Below, piece after piece: positions 16,601-23,553 of a stretch of DNA of 24,682 nt. The DNA comes from JBGZFC01 sp964631255 (GTDB taxonomy: Bacteria > Bacteroidota > Bacteroidia > Bacteroidales > Dysgonomonadaceae): positions 1 through 24,682 of the forward strand of contig CAZVWS010000030.1 of NCBI GenBank assembly GCA_964631255.1, written 5' to 3'. The notes beneath the pieces were generated by a model that did no database searches, was not told the DNA's origin, and saw only the letters and a list, made by a program, of their open reading frames with translations. Every line of letters starts with the position of its first letter. Position 1 is the first letter of the stretch. Both the position numbers and the translations under genes were made by a program.

Positions 16601-16792
16601 AAAATTCGTCTTATCCGCGATGGTATCGTGATTTTTGCCGGAGAGCTGGATTCTCTGAAACGCTTCAAAGAAGACGTCAGAGAGGTGGCAAACGGATATG
16701 AATGCGGTATCGGAATACGCAACTTCAACGATATAAAAGTAGGAGATATTATTGAAGGCTACGAAGAGATTGAAGTGAAGAAAACATTGTAA
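13634..16792 (+). CDS. infB: Translation initiation factor IF-2
   Basis: A 1052-residue IF-2, the GTPase that places initiator tRNA on the 30S subunit. An N-terminal IF2_N helical domain (1-60, LIEVSRSLNVGIGTLTEFL) is followed by a very long low-complexity linker rich in K, E, P, T and A (about 70-460), then a second IF2_N-like segment (LTEFVTANDLANMMNV, about 476-530) and the G domain: GHVDHGKT at 561-568, DTPGH at 607-611, NKID at 661-664, SAK at 697-699. The EF-Tu-like domain II and the C-terminal tRNA-binding part follow to the end. The size is large for the family because of the linker; a long-linker IF-2 is usual in Bacteroidota. Confidence 0.96.
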   Translation: MSIRLIEVSRSLNVGIGTLTEFLQKKGIEVAAKPHTKIGEEQYNILIAEFSKDKSLKKAALENLEKMHRKDDKRETVAIEGYEIVEEKTKRKAEKEVIKAEIPDDLLPKINVVNSIDLDNKSKKDAEPKTAEVEIKAETKVEAKQEAKVAEETKTDTKTEVEPTVETPITESPKAGEPEKEETKIEVKTEEKPEPKAKPEIKTEPKVSIEETKKEEKTQSEAKPEQPHPVESKQPHATKPEVKTPQPEPAKTEPVVEQPAAESARTETAEKETPQAVQPQETETADTSETEKKKGEVFRLNKNKIDSNIVVKGTIDLEAINDKTRPAKKSRAQRKKERIELEKEQNAKKLKEEKIKLLKKETIDEQKKKPETEADAENKKKRRKRIDKSKVNIDKQKNIADNTKKDRKSLYKKPVKTEVSEEDVQKQVKETLARLTEKRRGKGGGAKYRKEKREAVSQRQQEELLQQEKESRILQLTEFVTANDLANMMNVSVTEIISTCMSMGVMVAINQRLDAETINIVADEFGFKTKFVSADVIEAISEEEDKPEDLQSRPPIVTVMGHVDHGKTSLLDSIRNTNVIVGEAGGITQHIGAYNVQLGDRKITFLDTPGHEAFTAMRARGAKVTDVAIIIVAADDNVMPQTVEAINHAGAAGVPIVFAINKIDKPGANPEKIKERLAEMNYLVEDWGGNYQSQDISAKKGLGIEELLEKVLLEADLLELKANPNRKATGSIIESSLDKGRGYVATVLVENGTLKQGDILLAGSYYGRVKAMFNERNQRITEAKPSTPALVLGLNGAPQAGDTFNVMDNDQDARNIASRREQLQREQSIRTQKLLTLDDIGRRIAIGNFQQLNIIVKGDVDGSVEALSDSLIQLSTPEIQVNVIHKAVGQISESDITLAAASDAIIIGFQVRPSLGARKEAEKEGVDVRLYSIIYDAIEEVKLAMEGMLSPEIKEEITANVEVLDVFKISKVGTIAGCMVRDGKLKRNNKIRLIRDGIVIFAGELDSLKRFKEDVREVANGYECGIGIRNFNDIKVGDIIEGYEEIEVKKTL

Positions 16793-16875
16793 AAAAAGTA
16801 AGTAATTTTCTGTACAGAATAAAAAAGATTTCCCGGAAAAAATTGTCGTAGTAAATATTGTTCCCGTTTATAGTC

Positions 16876-16909
16876 GCATCCCATTTTTTATTAAAACAAA
16901 TTGGGATGC
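16876..16909 (+). promoter_or_regulatory. Inverted repeat upstream of the OmpH-like gene
   Basis: GCATCCCA (16876-16883) and TGGGATGC (16902-16909) are perfect 8-base arms around an A/T-rich 18-base loop, 29 bp before the ompH-like start codon. No T-tract follows on the plus strand, so it looks more like a leader hairpin or operator than a terminator. Confidence 0.5.
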
Positions 16910-16938
16910 AGCTGTAAATAACAAAACAACAGACTATT

Positions 16939-17472
16939 ATGAAAAAGATATTGAAACCATTTTTACTGAGCATTTTCATTTTACAAATGAGTTTTGGCGT
17001 TTTTTCGCAAGAAGCAACAGCCGTGGTAAATAAAGTGGGTTATGTTAATTCAGTACAATTGCTGGAAGCTATACCCGCGAAAAAAAATGCCCAACAAAAA
17101 CTGCAACAACTTAACGAAAATTACCAACAAGAACTCAAGATGATGGAAAACGAGTACAACAAAAAGTATTCTGAGTATATCACTTATCAAACCAATCTTA
17201 CGGAGAATATCAAACTTAGGCGCATGCAAGAGCTCACCGAGTTGGAAAACAAGATGCAGCAGTTTATGCAATTGGCGCAAGCCGATATAGAACAGCAGGA
17301 GAGAGAATGGATTGAGCCACTCAAAAAGCAAATAAAAGAAGCCATTCAAGCGGTTGGTTTGGAACATAAGTTCACGGTAATTTACGATGCCGACAACCCG
17401 GCAATTGCCTTTGTTACGCCCGAAGCCATCGATGTCAACGCTTTTGTGAAAGCAAAATTGGGCATCAAGTAA
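16939..17472 (+). CDS. OmpH/Skp family periplasmic chaperone
   Basis: A 177-residue exported protein. The signal peptide covers about 1-24 (MKKILKPFLLSIFILQMSFG, ending near FSQ). The mature part starts with the typical KVGYVNSVQLLEAIP, then a long charged helical coiled-coil (about 50-135, QQKLQQLNENYQQELKMM... to EQQEREWIEPL) that in Skp forms the tentacles holding unfolded outer-membrane proteins. The C-terminal core, FTVIYDADNPAIAFVTP, returns to the beta body. Length agrees with Skp/OmpH. In many Bacteroidales such genes sit near bamA; here the neighbours are infB and murI. The murI start is 27 bp downstream, so these two are likely co-transcribed. Confidence 0.9.
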   Translation: MKKILKPFLLSIFILQMSFGVFSQEATAVVNKVGYVNSVQLLEAIPAKKNAQQKLQQLNENYQQELKMMENEYNKKYSEYITYQTNLTENIKLRRMQELTELENKMQQFMQLAQADIEQQEREWIEPLKKQIKEAIQAVGLEHKFTVIYDADNPAIAFVTPEAIDVNAFVKAKLGIK

Positions 17473-17499
17473 TAAAAAAACAATCAAATACCCAATATC

Positions 17500-18342
17500 G
17501 TGAGTATTTACACAGACACAACGCCCGGTGCTATCGGCATTTTCGATTCAGGATACGGAGGACTTACCGTGCTGTCCGAAATAAAATCGTTGCTGCCGCA
17601 ATACGACTATATCTACCTGGGCGACAATGCTCGCGCTCCTTATGGCAACCGTTCGTTCGAGTTGGTTTACGAATTCACGTTAGAAGCAGTGAAATGGTTT
17701 TTTGAGAGAAATTGTCATCTCGTGATTTTGGCGTGCAACACGGCATCGGCAAAAGCGTTGCGAAATATTCAACAAAAAATGCTGCCCCAACTATCGCCCC
17801 ACAGAAGGGTTTTGGGCGTAATCCGACCCACGGTTGAAATAGTTTCGGAGTTTACTAAAACCAAACACATTGGAGTTTTCGGGACAGAAGGAACCATCAA
17901 ATCGCGCTCTTACGAGATTGAATTGGAAAAGTATCATCCTCTCATGCAAGTGGTTGGCGAATCGTGTCCCATGTGGGTTCCGTTGGTAGAAAACAAAGAG
18001 TATGACACGCCCGGTGCCGACTATTTTGTGAAACAACATATCAACAACCTGATAAAAAGGGACAACCAAATAGATACCATTATTTTGGGATGCACACACT
18101 ACCCGTTGTTGATAAAAAAAATTGATGAGTTTCTGCCAAAAAAAATCCAAGTTATTTCGCAAGGAAAACATGTTGCCGCGAGTTTGAAAGACTATTTGAA
18201 ACGCCATCCGGAAATGGATGCCAAATGCTCTAAGAACAGCTCGGTACAATATTTCACAACCGACTCGGCAGCCAAATTTGCCGAACAGGCACTGCTTTTC
18301 TTAAACGAATCCATCGAAGTACAAAAAACAACCATTCCCTAA
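17500..18342 (+). CDS. murI: Glutamate racemase
   Basis: A 280-residue enzyme that converts L-glutamate to D-glutamate for peptidoglycan synthesis. The N-terminal IGIFDSGYGGLTV (12-24) holds the catalytic aspartate and serine (D16, S17). The two catalytic cysteines are C79 in LACNTASA and C198 in GCTHYPLL, with H200 after the second. YLGDNARAPYG (39-49) is also typical. The frame begins at GTG 17500; no ATG precedes the conserved N-terminus closely, so a GTG start is the best choice. It follows the OmpH-like gene by 27 bp and precedes cvpA by 17 bp. Confidence 0.94.
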   Translation: MSIYTDTTPGAIGIFDSGYGGLTVLSEIKSLLPQYDYIYLGDNARAPYGNRSFELVYEFTLEAVKWFFERNCHLVILACNTASAKALRNIQQKMLPQLSPHRRVLGVIRPTVEIVSEFTKTKHIGVFGTEGTIKSRSYEIELEKYHPLMQVVGESCPMWVPLVENKEYDTPGADYFVKQHINNLIKRDNQIDTIILGCTHYPLLIKKIDEFLPKKIQVISQGKHVAASLKDYLKRHPEMDAKCSKNSSVQYFTTDSAAKFAEQALLFLNESIEVQKTTIP

Positions 18343-18359
18343 AAAAACGCGCGTATATA

Positions 18360-18962
18360 ATGACAAATTGGTTCGACATAATAATCCTGATTCTGCTGTT
18401 AATCGCTCTCATAAACGGTTACAGAAAAGGTCTGGTGATGCAATTGGCAGGTTTGATAACCATTATCTTGTCAGCAGTTTTCGGAGGGCGTGTGGCTCAA
18501 ATGATTTTGCCCGAGTTGCAAAACTTTTTCCCGGATTTAACTCCCAATATCGCCACATTTATCTCTTACGTCATTGCTTTCGTGGGAATTGGTTTGGTCA
18601 TCTCGTTTGTGGCGAAACTTGTACAAGGACTTTTCAAAGCAGTAAATCTGAACTTTATCAATCGCGTGCTGGGAAGCGTCATCGCCTTATCGAGCACCAT
18701 GATTATATTGAGTTTGATTGTCAATCTAATTCTCATGGTAGATAGCAGAGAACAAATAATAAAACCAAATATCAAAGAGAGTTCCTATTTTTACGAAGGC
18801 GTTCAGGCAGTAATTCCGGCTATTGTGCCCTATCTCAACAAAGAGAGTTGGGAAAAATATGTACCCGAAGAATACCGTAAAAAGATAGAGGAAAACGCCA
18901 TTCCTCCCGCGAAAATCGATTCCGCTTTTCAACAAAAATATTTCAAAACAGACACCATTTAA
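18360..18962 (+). CDS. CvpA family membrane protein
   Basis: A 200-residue inner-membrane protein of the CvpA (colicin V production) family. Four hydrophobic segments are seen at about 5-21, 28-46, 65-88 and 104-126, in the typical order after the N-terminal WFDIIILILLLIALINGYRKGL. The glycine-rich GYRKGL motif is characteristic. The C-terminal 65 residues are polar and would be cytoplasmic or periplasmic. The molecular function of the family is not settled; links to envelope stress and purine-related phenotypes are known in enterobacteria. The gene is 17 bp after murI and 11 bp before psd, so it belongs to the same run. Confidence 0.85.
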   Translation: MTNWFDIIILILLLIALINGYRKGLVMQLAGLITIILSAVFGGRVAQMILPELQNFFPDLTPNIATFISYVIAFVGIGLVISFVAKLVQGLFKAVNLNFINRVLGSVIALSSTMIILSLIVNLILMVDSREQIIKPNIKESSYFYEGVQAVIPAIVPYLNKESWEKYVPEEYRKKIEENAIPPAKIDSAFQQKYFKTDTI

Positions 18963-18973
18963 ACAAAAAAACA

Positions 18974-19636
18974 ATGGCTATTCACAAAGAAGGAAAAAAA
19001 ATATTGACATACCTGTTTATCATCATATTATTGATAAATGCCACTTTACACTATTTTTTACCAAGTTCGATACTTTTCATGGTCGTGTTCGCTACATCGC
19101 TTCTGATATACGCGCTCATGCTCAATTTTTTCAAAAAGCCGACACGGGTTTACCAAGGCGATTTGATTGGCATGGTAAATTCGCCCACCGATGGGAAAGT
19201 GGTTGTCATAGAAAAAGTGAGAGAAAACAAGTTTTTTAACGACGAATGCATCCAAATTTCAATCTTCATGTCATTTTTCAATGCGCATGCCAATTGGATG
19301 CCCGTAACGGGAAAAATAGTCCATTTCTCGCACGTAGATGGCAATTTTCATGCAGCCTACCTGCCCAAATCCAGTCACGAAAACGAGCATACCAATATCC
19401 TGATTGAAACGCCCGACAACCACCTCATTCTCACGAAACAAATTGCCGGAGCTGTTGCCCGACGCATTGTAACTTACGTGAAAGAGGGCGAAAATTTGCA
19501 TATCGGTTCGCCGTTGGGATTCATCAAATTGGGTTCCAGAATGGATGTGTATCTTCCCGTGAACAGCGAAATTTTGGTTCAAATTGGCGACGAAGTTCGT
19601 GCCAATGAATCGTTTCTTGCACACCTTCCCAAATAA
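18974..19636 (+). CDS. psd: Phosphatidylserine decarboxylase proenzyme (short, archaeal-type)
   Basis: A 220-residue pyruvoyl-dependent decarboxylase that makes phosphatidylethanolamine from phosphatidylserine at the inner membrane. Two N-terminal hydrophobic segments (about 10-29 and 33-51) anchor it. Core motifs are VNSPTDGKVV (68-77), IFMSFFNAHANWMPVTG (97-113) and the self-cleavage site G187-S188 in IKLGSRMDVYLP, where S188 would become the pyruvoyl group. This GS form and the short length mark the group of compact Psd enzymes, not the 300-residue LGST type of E. coli. It is followed 17 bp later by pssA, which supplies its substrate. Confidence 0.93.
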   Translation: MAIHKEGKKILTYLFIIILLINATLHYFLPSSILFMVVFATSLLIYALMLNFFKKPTRVYQGDLIGMVNSPTDGKVVVIEKVRENKFFNDECIQISIFMSFFNAHANWMPVTGKIVHFSHVDGNFHAAYLPKSSHENEHTNILIETPDNHLILTKQIAGAVARRIVTYVKEGENLHIGSPLGFIKLGSRMDVYLPVNSEILVQIGDEVRANESFLAHLPK

Positions 19637-19653
19637 TAAAAAACATAGACATT

Positions 19654-20361
19654 ATGCGCAAACAAATACCCAATATCATTACGTTAGCAAATCTTTTTTC
19701 GGGATGCATAGCCATTGTGATGGCTTTTCAAGAAAATTTTATAGCCGTGGTTATCTGGGTAATAGTTGCGGCAGTTTTTGACTTTTTCGATGGTTTCGCT
19801 GCCCGTTTGTTGGGCGTCTCTTCCAAATTGGGTGTGGAATTGGATTCGCTTGCCGATGTGGTTAGTTTTGGTGTTGCACCTGCTTGCGCGCTTTTCGTAC
19901 TGTTGGATAACAGAAGTGCCTATCCCGATTGGGTAGAGCCTCTGCAAAACGTTATTCCCTATCTCGCTTTTCTTATTCCTGTTTTCTCGGCATATCGTTT
20001 GGCAAAATTCAATCTGGACGACCGACAAACTTCGCATTTTTTGGGTCTGCCAACTCCGGCAAACGCCCTTTTTTGGGTCAGCTATTGCTATGGCATCCGG
20101 CAAACAAGCATCCTCAACGAAAACTTATTCTACTCTACCATCGGATTCATCCTCGTACTATCGGCACTCATGGTATCAGAAACACCCCTTTTTTCCTTTA
20201 AAATAAAAAAATTAGCCATACGCGGCAACGAAAAACAGTTGCTGCTGGTGGTTGTCATGATTGCCTTTGTATCGCTTTGGGGCATTGTAGGTATCGCGTG
20301 GGGCATATTGGCGTACATCGCCATTTCTATTTTTGCTGAGAACAGAAGAATTGTTGAATGA
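19654..20361 (+). CDS. pssA: CDP-diacylglycerol-serine O-phosphatidyltransferase
   Basis: A 235-residue integral-membrane enzyme that joins serine to CDP-diacylglycerol, giving phosphatidylserine. The CDP-alcohol phosphatidyltransferase signature is complete: D43-x2-D46-G47-x2-A50-R51-x8-G60-x3-D64-x3-D68, in FDFFDGFAARLLG and VELDSLAD. Several hydrophobic segments flank it (about 12-42, 70-90, 95-112, 130-150, 160-180, 195-225). It is the Bacillus-type membrane Pss. With the preceding psd it forms the full two-step route to phosphatidylethanolamine. The convergent radA gene ends 44 bp downstream, in a gap without a clear terminator hairpin. Confidence 0.94.
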   Translation: MRKQIPNIITLANLFSGCIAIVMAFQENFIAVVIWVIVAAVFDFFDGFAARLLGVSSKLGVELDSLADVVSFGVAPACALFVLLDNRSAYPDWVEPLQNVIPYLAFLIPVFSAYRLAKFNLDDRQTSHFLGLPTPANALFWVSYCYGIRQTSILNENLFYSTIGFILVLSALMVSETPLFSFKIKKLAIRGNEKQLLLVVVMIAFVSLWGIVGIAWGILAYIAISIFAENRRIVE

Positions 20362-20405
20362 AACTACTTCTTTAACTCAAAAAACACCCTTTTTAATAGT
20401 CAAAA

Positions 20406-21776
20406 TCACGAAAACAACAACCGGAAAGCATCGCTCACTTTTTGCACTTGCTGAATTTCTATTTTCACTTTCGATTTGAAACCCTTCAGGTTATTTGCCG
20501 GGATGATGATGCGCGAAAAGCCCAATTTTTCGGCTTCGGTGATGCGCTGTTCGATGCGATTAACGGGGCGGATTTCGCCCGAAAGCCCTACTTCGCCGCA
20601 CAAGCACGTGTCGCGGTCTATCGTCATATCTAAATTGGACGAGAGTATCGAGCTGATGATTGCCAAATCCAACCCCGGATCGCTCACGCGCAAGCCTCCG
20701 GCAATATTGAGAAACACATCTTTTTGTGCCAATTTAAAACCGGCACGTTTTTCCAACACGGCAAGCAACATATTCATCCGACGAATATCGAAACCGGTAG
20801 CCGAGCGTTGCGGATTTCCGCCGTAGGCAGCCGTGCTCACCAAGGCTTGCGTTTCGATGAGGAAAGGGCGTACCCCTTCTATCACTGCCGAGATGGCAAC
20901 ACCGCTCAATCCCTCGTGATTTTGCGTGAGCAGCAGTTCCGACGGGTTGTTTACTTCGCGCAGTCCCGATTGGTTCATTTCATAAATACCCAATTCCGAT
21001 GTGCTGCCAAACCGGTTTTTGATGCTTCGCAAGATGCGGTACATATAATGCTGGTCGCCCTCAAATTGCAAAACCGTATCTACAATGTGTTCCAACACTT
21101 TGGGCCCGGCAATATTTCCTTCTTTGGTGATGTGTCCGATGAGGATAACGGGTGTGCCCGATTGTTTGGCAAATTTGAGAATGGAGGCCGCGCACTCGCG
21201 CACTTGCGAAATGCTGCCGGGCGACGACTCCAGATTATCGCTGTAAATGGTTTGTATGGAATCGATAATAACGAGTTGCGGCGATGTATTTTTGATGTGG
21301 GTGAATATTTGGTCGAGGTTGGTTTCGCACACAATCAGGCAGTCGCTGCTCTGCTCGTCGATGCGGTCGGCACGCAATTTGATTTGTCGGGCACTCTCCT
21401 CGCCCGATATATACAGGGTTTTTATGCCCGATAGTTTGAGTACGGTTTGCAACACGAGTGTCGATTTGCCGATACCCGGTTCGCCACCAATCAAAACCAT
21501 GGAGGCAGGCACCAATCCGCCACCCAACACCCGGTTTAGCTCCTCGTCTTGCATATCGATGCGCGGCTCTTCGTCGGCTCGTATCTCCTTCAGCAGGAGT
21601 GGCTGGCTTTTGGTAGCTTCGAACGAGCGGGTATCGGTAAATTTAGATGCCGAATCTTTTCGCACCAATTCTTCTACCAGCGAGTCCCATTCGCCGCAGG
21701 CAGGGCATTTGCCCATCCATTTGGGCGACTCGTTGCCGCAGTGGGTGCAAAAGTAGGTTGTTTTTAGTTTGGCCAT
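20406..21776 (-). CDS. radA: DNA repair protein RadA (Sms)
   Basis: A 456-residue RadA, a RecA-like ATPase that helps branch migration during recombinational repair. A zinc finger opens the protein (C10, C13, C24, C27 in CTHCGN...CPACGEW). The ATPase core has Walker A GGEPGIGKST (97-106), a Walker B-like LVIIDSIQT (168-176), and the RadA-specific KNRFG motif at 253-257. The C-terminal Lon-like domain follows (SATGFDIRRMNMLLAVLEK... to the end), without proteolytic function expected. Length is normal and all motifs are intact. It converges on pssA. A 16-bp direct repeat and an A/T-rich stretch lie upstream; no clear promoter was found. Confidence 0.95.
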   Translation of the reverse strand: MAKLKTTYFCTHCGNESPKWMGKCPACGEWDSLVEELVRKDSASKFTDTRSFEATKSQPLLLKEIRADEEPRIDMQDEELNRVLGGGLVPASMVLIGGEPGIGKSTLVLQTVLKLSGIKTLYISGEESARQIKLRADRIDEQSSDCLIVCETNLDQIFTHIKNTSPQLVIIDSIQTIYSDNLESSPGSISQVRECAASILKFAKQSGTPVILIGHITKEGNIAGPKVLEHIVDTVLQFEGDQHYMYRILRSIKNRFGSTSELGIYEMNQSGLREVNNPSELLLTQNHEGLSGVAISAVIEGVRPFLIETQALVSTAAYGGNPQRSATGFDIRRMNMLLAVLEKRAGFKLAQKDVFLNIAGGLRVSDPGLDLAIISSILSSNLDMTIDRDTCLCGEVGLSGEIRPVNRIEQRITEAEKLGFSRIIIPANNLKGFKSKVKIEIQQVQKVSDAFRLLFS

Positions 21777-21798
21777 TTTTGTTGGACTGTTAGATTGA

Positions 21799-21830
21799 TT
21801 TTTGAGACTGGGAGATTTTGAGACTGGGAG
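21799..21830. repeat. Two-copy 16-bp direct repeat upstream of radA
   Basis: TTTTTGAGACTGGGAG (21799-21814) and ATTTTGAGACTGGGAG (21815-21830) are adjacent and differ at one base. A third partial copy (ATTGTGAG) follows. The preceding GTTGGACTGTTAGATTGAT resembles the GGACTGATAGACTG modules near 24140 and 24360, so related short repeats recur in this minus-strand region. Confidence 0.6.
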
Positions 21831-21896
21831 ATTGTGAGTGAATGAGAAAAAATGACTTTTGTTCGAATCCTTTTTGGGTTTATATTTGACAAAGAG

Positions 21897-22178
21897 CTAT
21901 TTGTCGTCATAATGTCCCAATATTGAGACAACGGTAACTACAACCACTTCGTCTTGAACGATATACCGCAAACGGCTTTTCTTATCTATGCGGCGCAACC
22001 AGATATTCCCTCTTAGGTAGCGCAATGGTTCGGGATACCCTGTTCCCATGTAGGGATGTTCTGATAGTTCGAGAAAAATCTGTTCAATTTTCCGGATAGT
22101 TGCTTTTTGTCCGCTTTTTTTTATCGCTATCAGATCATTTTTTGCCCGGTCGGTAATGGCTACTCGATATTTTCCCAT
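21897..22178 (-). CDS. yoeB: YoeB/Txe-family mRNA interferase toxin
   Basis: A 93-residue toxin. In the known family the protein cleaves mRNA at the ribosomal A site. A longer frame reaches back to 22283, but its extra residues overlap the antitoxin gene in another frame; the start at 22178 (MGKYRVAITDRAKNDL) fits the family. Residues matching the E. coli YoeB active site are present: E50 in YPEPLR, R69 in KSRLRY, and H89-Y90 in GHYDDK near the end, with WLRRIDKK (60-67) typical of the family. The first 19 bases overlap the antitoxin end, implying translational coupling. All catalytic residues are intact, so the toxin is probably active. Confidence 0.9.
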   Translation of the reverse strand: MGKYRVAITDRAKNDLIAIKKSGQKATIRKIEQIFLELSEHPYMGTGYPEPLRYLRGNIWLRRIDKKSRLRYIVQDEVVVVTVVSILGHYDDK

Positions 22179-22399
22179 ATATTTGCCGGATTTACAAACG
22201 TGATTCTGCCTTCGCGAATATCGTTGAGTCCTTCCTGAATAGCCAGCAATTCCTCGCGGGTGGGAATATCGTCTTCCTCCCACGGCTTGATAATAATGGG
22301 TTTTTCGTTTTTTCTACTCACAATAACCGTTTCTTTATCAGCCATGTCGAAATATTTCTTTTGATTTGCCCGAAATTCGGCAGGTGTTACAACAATCAT
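22160..22399 (-). CDS. Phd/YefM-family antitoxin
   Basis: A 79-residue antitoxin that in this family binds and neutralises the YoeB toxin and represses its own operon. The N-terminal DNA-binding part MIVVTPAEFRANQKKYFDMA and KETVIVSRKNEKPIIIKP (22-39) is typical of Phd/YefM. The acidic C-terminal part (about 40-79) would wrap the toxin. A frame extends further upstream to 22486 but runs through the operator and the -7 site, so ATG at 22399 is chosen. The toxin gene starts inside the last codons of this gene (19-base overlap), the usual antitoxin-first order. Confidence 0.88.
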   Translation of the reverse strand: MIVVTPAEFRANQKKYFDMADKETVIVSRKNEKPIIIKPWEEDDIPTREELLAIQEGLNDIREGRITFVNPANIWENIE

Positions 22400-22413
22400 T
22401 TTTATGTTTTTAA

Positions 22414-22438
22414 TTGTACAACTTCTGGTACAAAGATA
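22414..22438 (-). promoter_or_regulatory. Promoter and probable autorepression operator of the toxin-antitoxin operon
   Basis: CAAAGATA (22431-22438) reads TATCTTTG on the minus strand, a full -7 element. Overlapping it is an inverted repeat, TTGTAC (22414-22419) / GTACAA (22428-22433). It contains one exact TGTACA (22415-22420) and one GGTACA (22427-22432), 12 bp apart centre to centre. TGTACA-cored palindromes form the YefM-YoeB operator in E. coli. Confidence 0.65.
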
Positions 22439-22530
22439 TGTATAATTTCTAATTATCCAAAATATTTCTCTTGTTTTTACTACCACGGTTTTCTTGCTAT
22501 GAAAAAGTTGAGAATCACTATTCTTTCAAC

Positions 22531-23466
22531 TCACTCATCCACGCCGTGGTAATTGCCCGTTTCGTAATTATCTACTGTTGCTTTCAGCACATGAATCATA
22601 TCTTGCCGGAACGAATCGGGCGAAAGCACCGCCAGCTTGTCGCGATGCCACAGCAATTCTTGTTTCAAATCGTAAGTGGGGCGTACAAATATCTCGAAAT
22701 CGGTGTAATCAGGGCAGGTGTACAACTCTTTTTGTGAAGTGTGAAGCGGCACATCGCGGATGTAGGCATTTTGCGGATAAAAGGCACGAAAAGAAATCGT
22801 TATCGGTTCGTGCTGACGAATAATGCCGTAGCAATGCTTGAAATATTCGGTGGGCGACAATTGCTTTTGCCACGATTTGGACAACATTACTTTTTCTCGA
22901 ACTACTTCCAAGTCGTTTATTCGTTCAAAAGCAAAAGATTTGGCTGTCTGTTCGTTTTTGAGTTTCCCAATCACGTACCAACGCTGCTTGTAGAGTCGCA
23001 CAAATGCGGGAATCAATTCCGTCTCTTTAAATTCGCTGTGATAGTGCGATTTATAGGCAAATTTCAACGAAAAACCGTTGTCGATGGCTTCGGCAATGGT
23101 AACCAGAAAATGCGCCCCGGGCGGTGCCGACTCCAACACTACTTGCCCTTTTTGCTTGATGCCGGCAGTGAGGTTGGAGATGCGAAACGCGGAGAGCATC
23201 CATTCCGATGCTTTTGTATGTATATCAAAATCCTGTACTTTTATTTTGTAGCGGTAGCCGTCGGATTTGTCACACACAATATCAAGATTCATCATTATTT
23301 CAGCATCCGCTTTATACCGATTAAAGGTTCGTTCGGTAATAACAGCAGTATCTACATTGGCAGAACTTTTTTTCCATTCTTTGCTGATTTCGGCAAAAGT
23401 CATCGGTTTTTGAATGAGCGTATCTACCAACCAGATGCAGAAACGATATTTGTAGGCTAATTTCAT
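22531..23466 (-). CDS. WYL-domain transcriptional regulator
   Basis: A 311-residue protein of the WYL-domain family. The N-terminal third (about 1-75) is a helical DNA-binding region (FAEISKEWKKSS...ERTFNRYKADAE) compatible with a winged helix. The WYL domain spans about 130-200, with RWYVIG at 162-167 and AFERINDLEVV at 179-189. The C-terminal WCX-like part (about 220-300) includes SFRAFYPQNAYIRDVPLH and PTYDLKQELLWHRDKLAVLSP. WYL proteins commonly bind nucleic-acid or nucleotide ligands and control defence, repair or stress genes; no target is evident. It lies 131 bp upstream of the antitoxin in the same direction. A heptamer repeat array ends 9 bp before its start codon. Confidence 0.87.
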   Translation of the reverse strand: MKLAYKYRFCIWLVDTLIQKPMTFAEISKEWKKSSANVDTAVITERTFNRYKADAEIMMNLDIVCDKSDGYRYKIKVQDFDIHTKASEWMLSAFRISNLTAGIKQKGQVVLESAPPGAHFLVTIAEAIDNGFSLKFAYKSHYHSEFKETELIPAFVRLYKQRWYVIGKLKNEQTAKSFAFERINDLEVVREKVMLSKSWQKQLSPTEYFKHCYGIIRQHEPITISFRAFYPQNAYIRDVPLHTSQKELYTCPDYTDFEIFVRPTYDLKQELLWHRDKLAVLSPDSFRQDMIHVLKATVDNYETGNYHGVDE

Positions 23467-23475
23467 ATATTTATG

Positions 23476-23531
23476 TTTAATGTTTAAAGTTTAGGGTTTA
23501 ATGTTTAGGGTTTAATGTTTAGGGTTTGGGG
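23476..23531. repeat. Heptamer tandem array (TTTAGGG / TTTAATG), 8 units
   Basis: Eight 7-base units run without gaps: TTTAATG, TTTAAAG, then TTTAGGG and TTTAATG alternating, ending in TTTAGGG and TTTGGGG. They can also be read as four 14-base units. The array lies directly upstream of the minus-strand WYL gene, in its 5' leader or promoter, and downstream of the methyltransferase gene. Confidence 0.9.
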
Positions 23532-23553
23532 TTGTTAAAAAGGGGGAATGTGA

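Noticed and set aside
21860..21871. tRNA T-loop-like sequence GTTCGAATCC
   Set aside because: The flanking bases cannot form a T stem and no acceptor, D or anticodon arms are present upstream, so this is chance.
21881..21888. Plus-strand TATATTTG as a promoter
   Set aside because: It points into the 3' end of the minus-strand toxin gene and there is no plus-strand gene downstream to serve.
22179..22283. N-terminal extension of the toxin frame
   Set aside because: The extra residues overlap the antitoxin coding sequence in another frame and have no YoeB-like content; the start at 22178 gives a normal family length.
22400..22486. N-terminal extension of the antitoxin frame
   Set aside because: It runs through the -7 element and the TGTACA operator, so it would be upstream of the predicted transcript start.
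23476..23531. Eukaryotic (plant-type) telomere DNA
   Set aside because: TTTAGGG units alternate with TTTAATG and are embedded among bacterial genes, so this is a local tandem array and not contamination.
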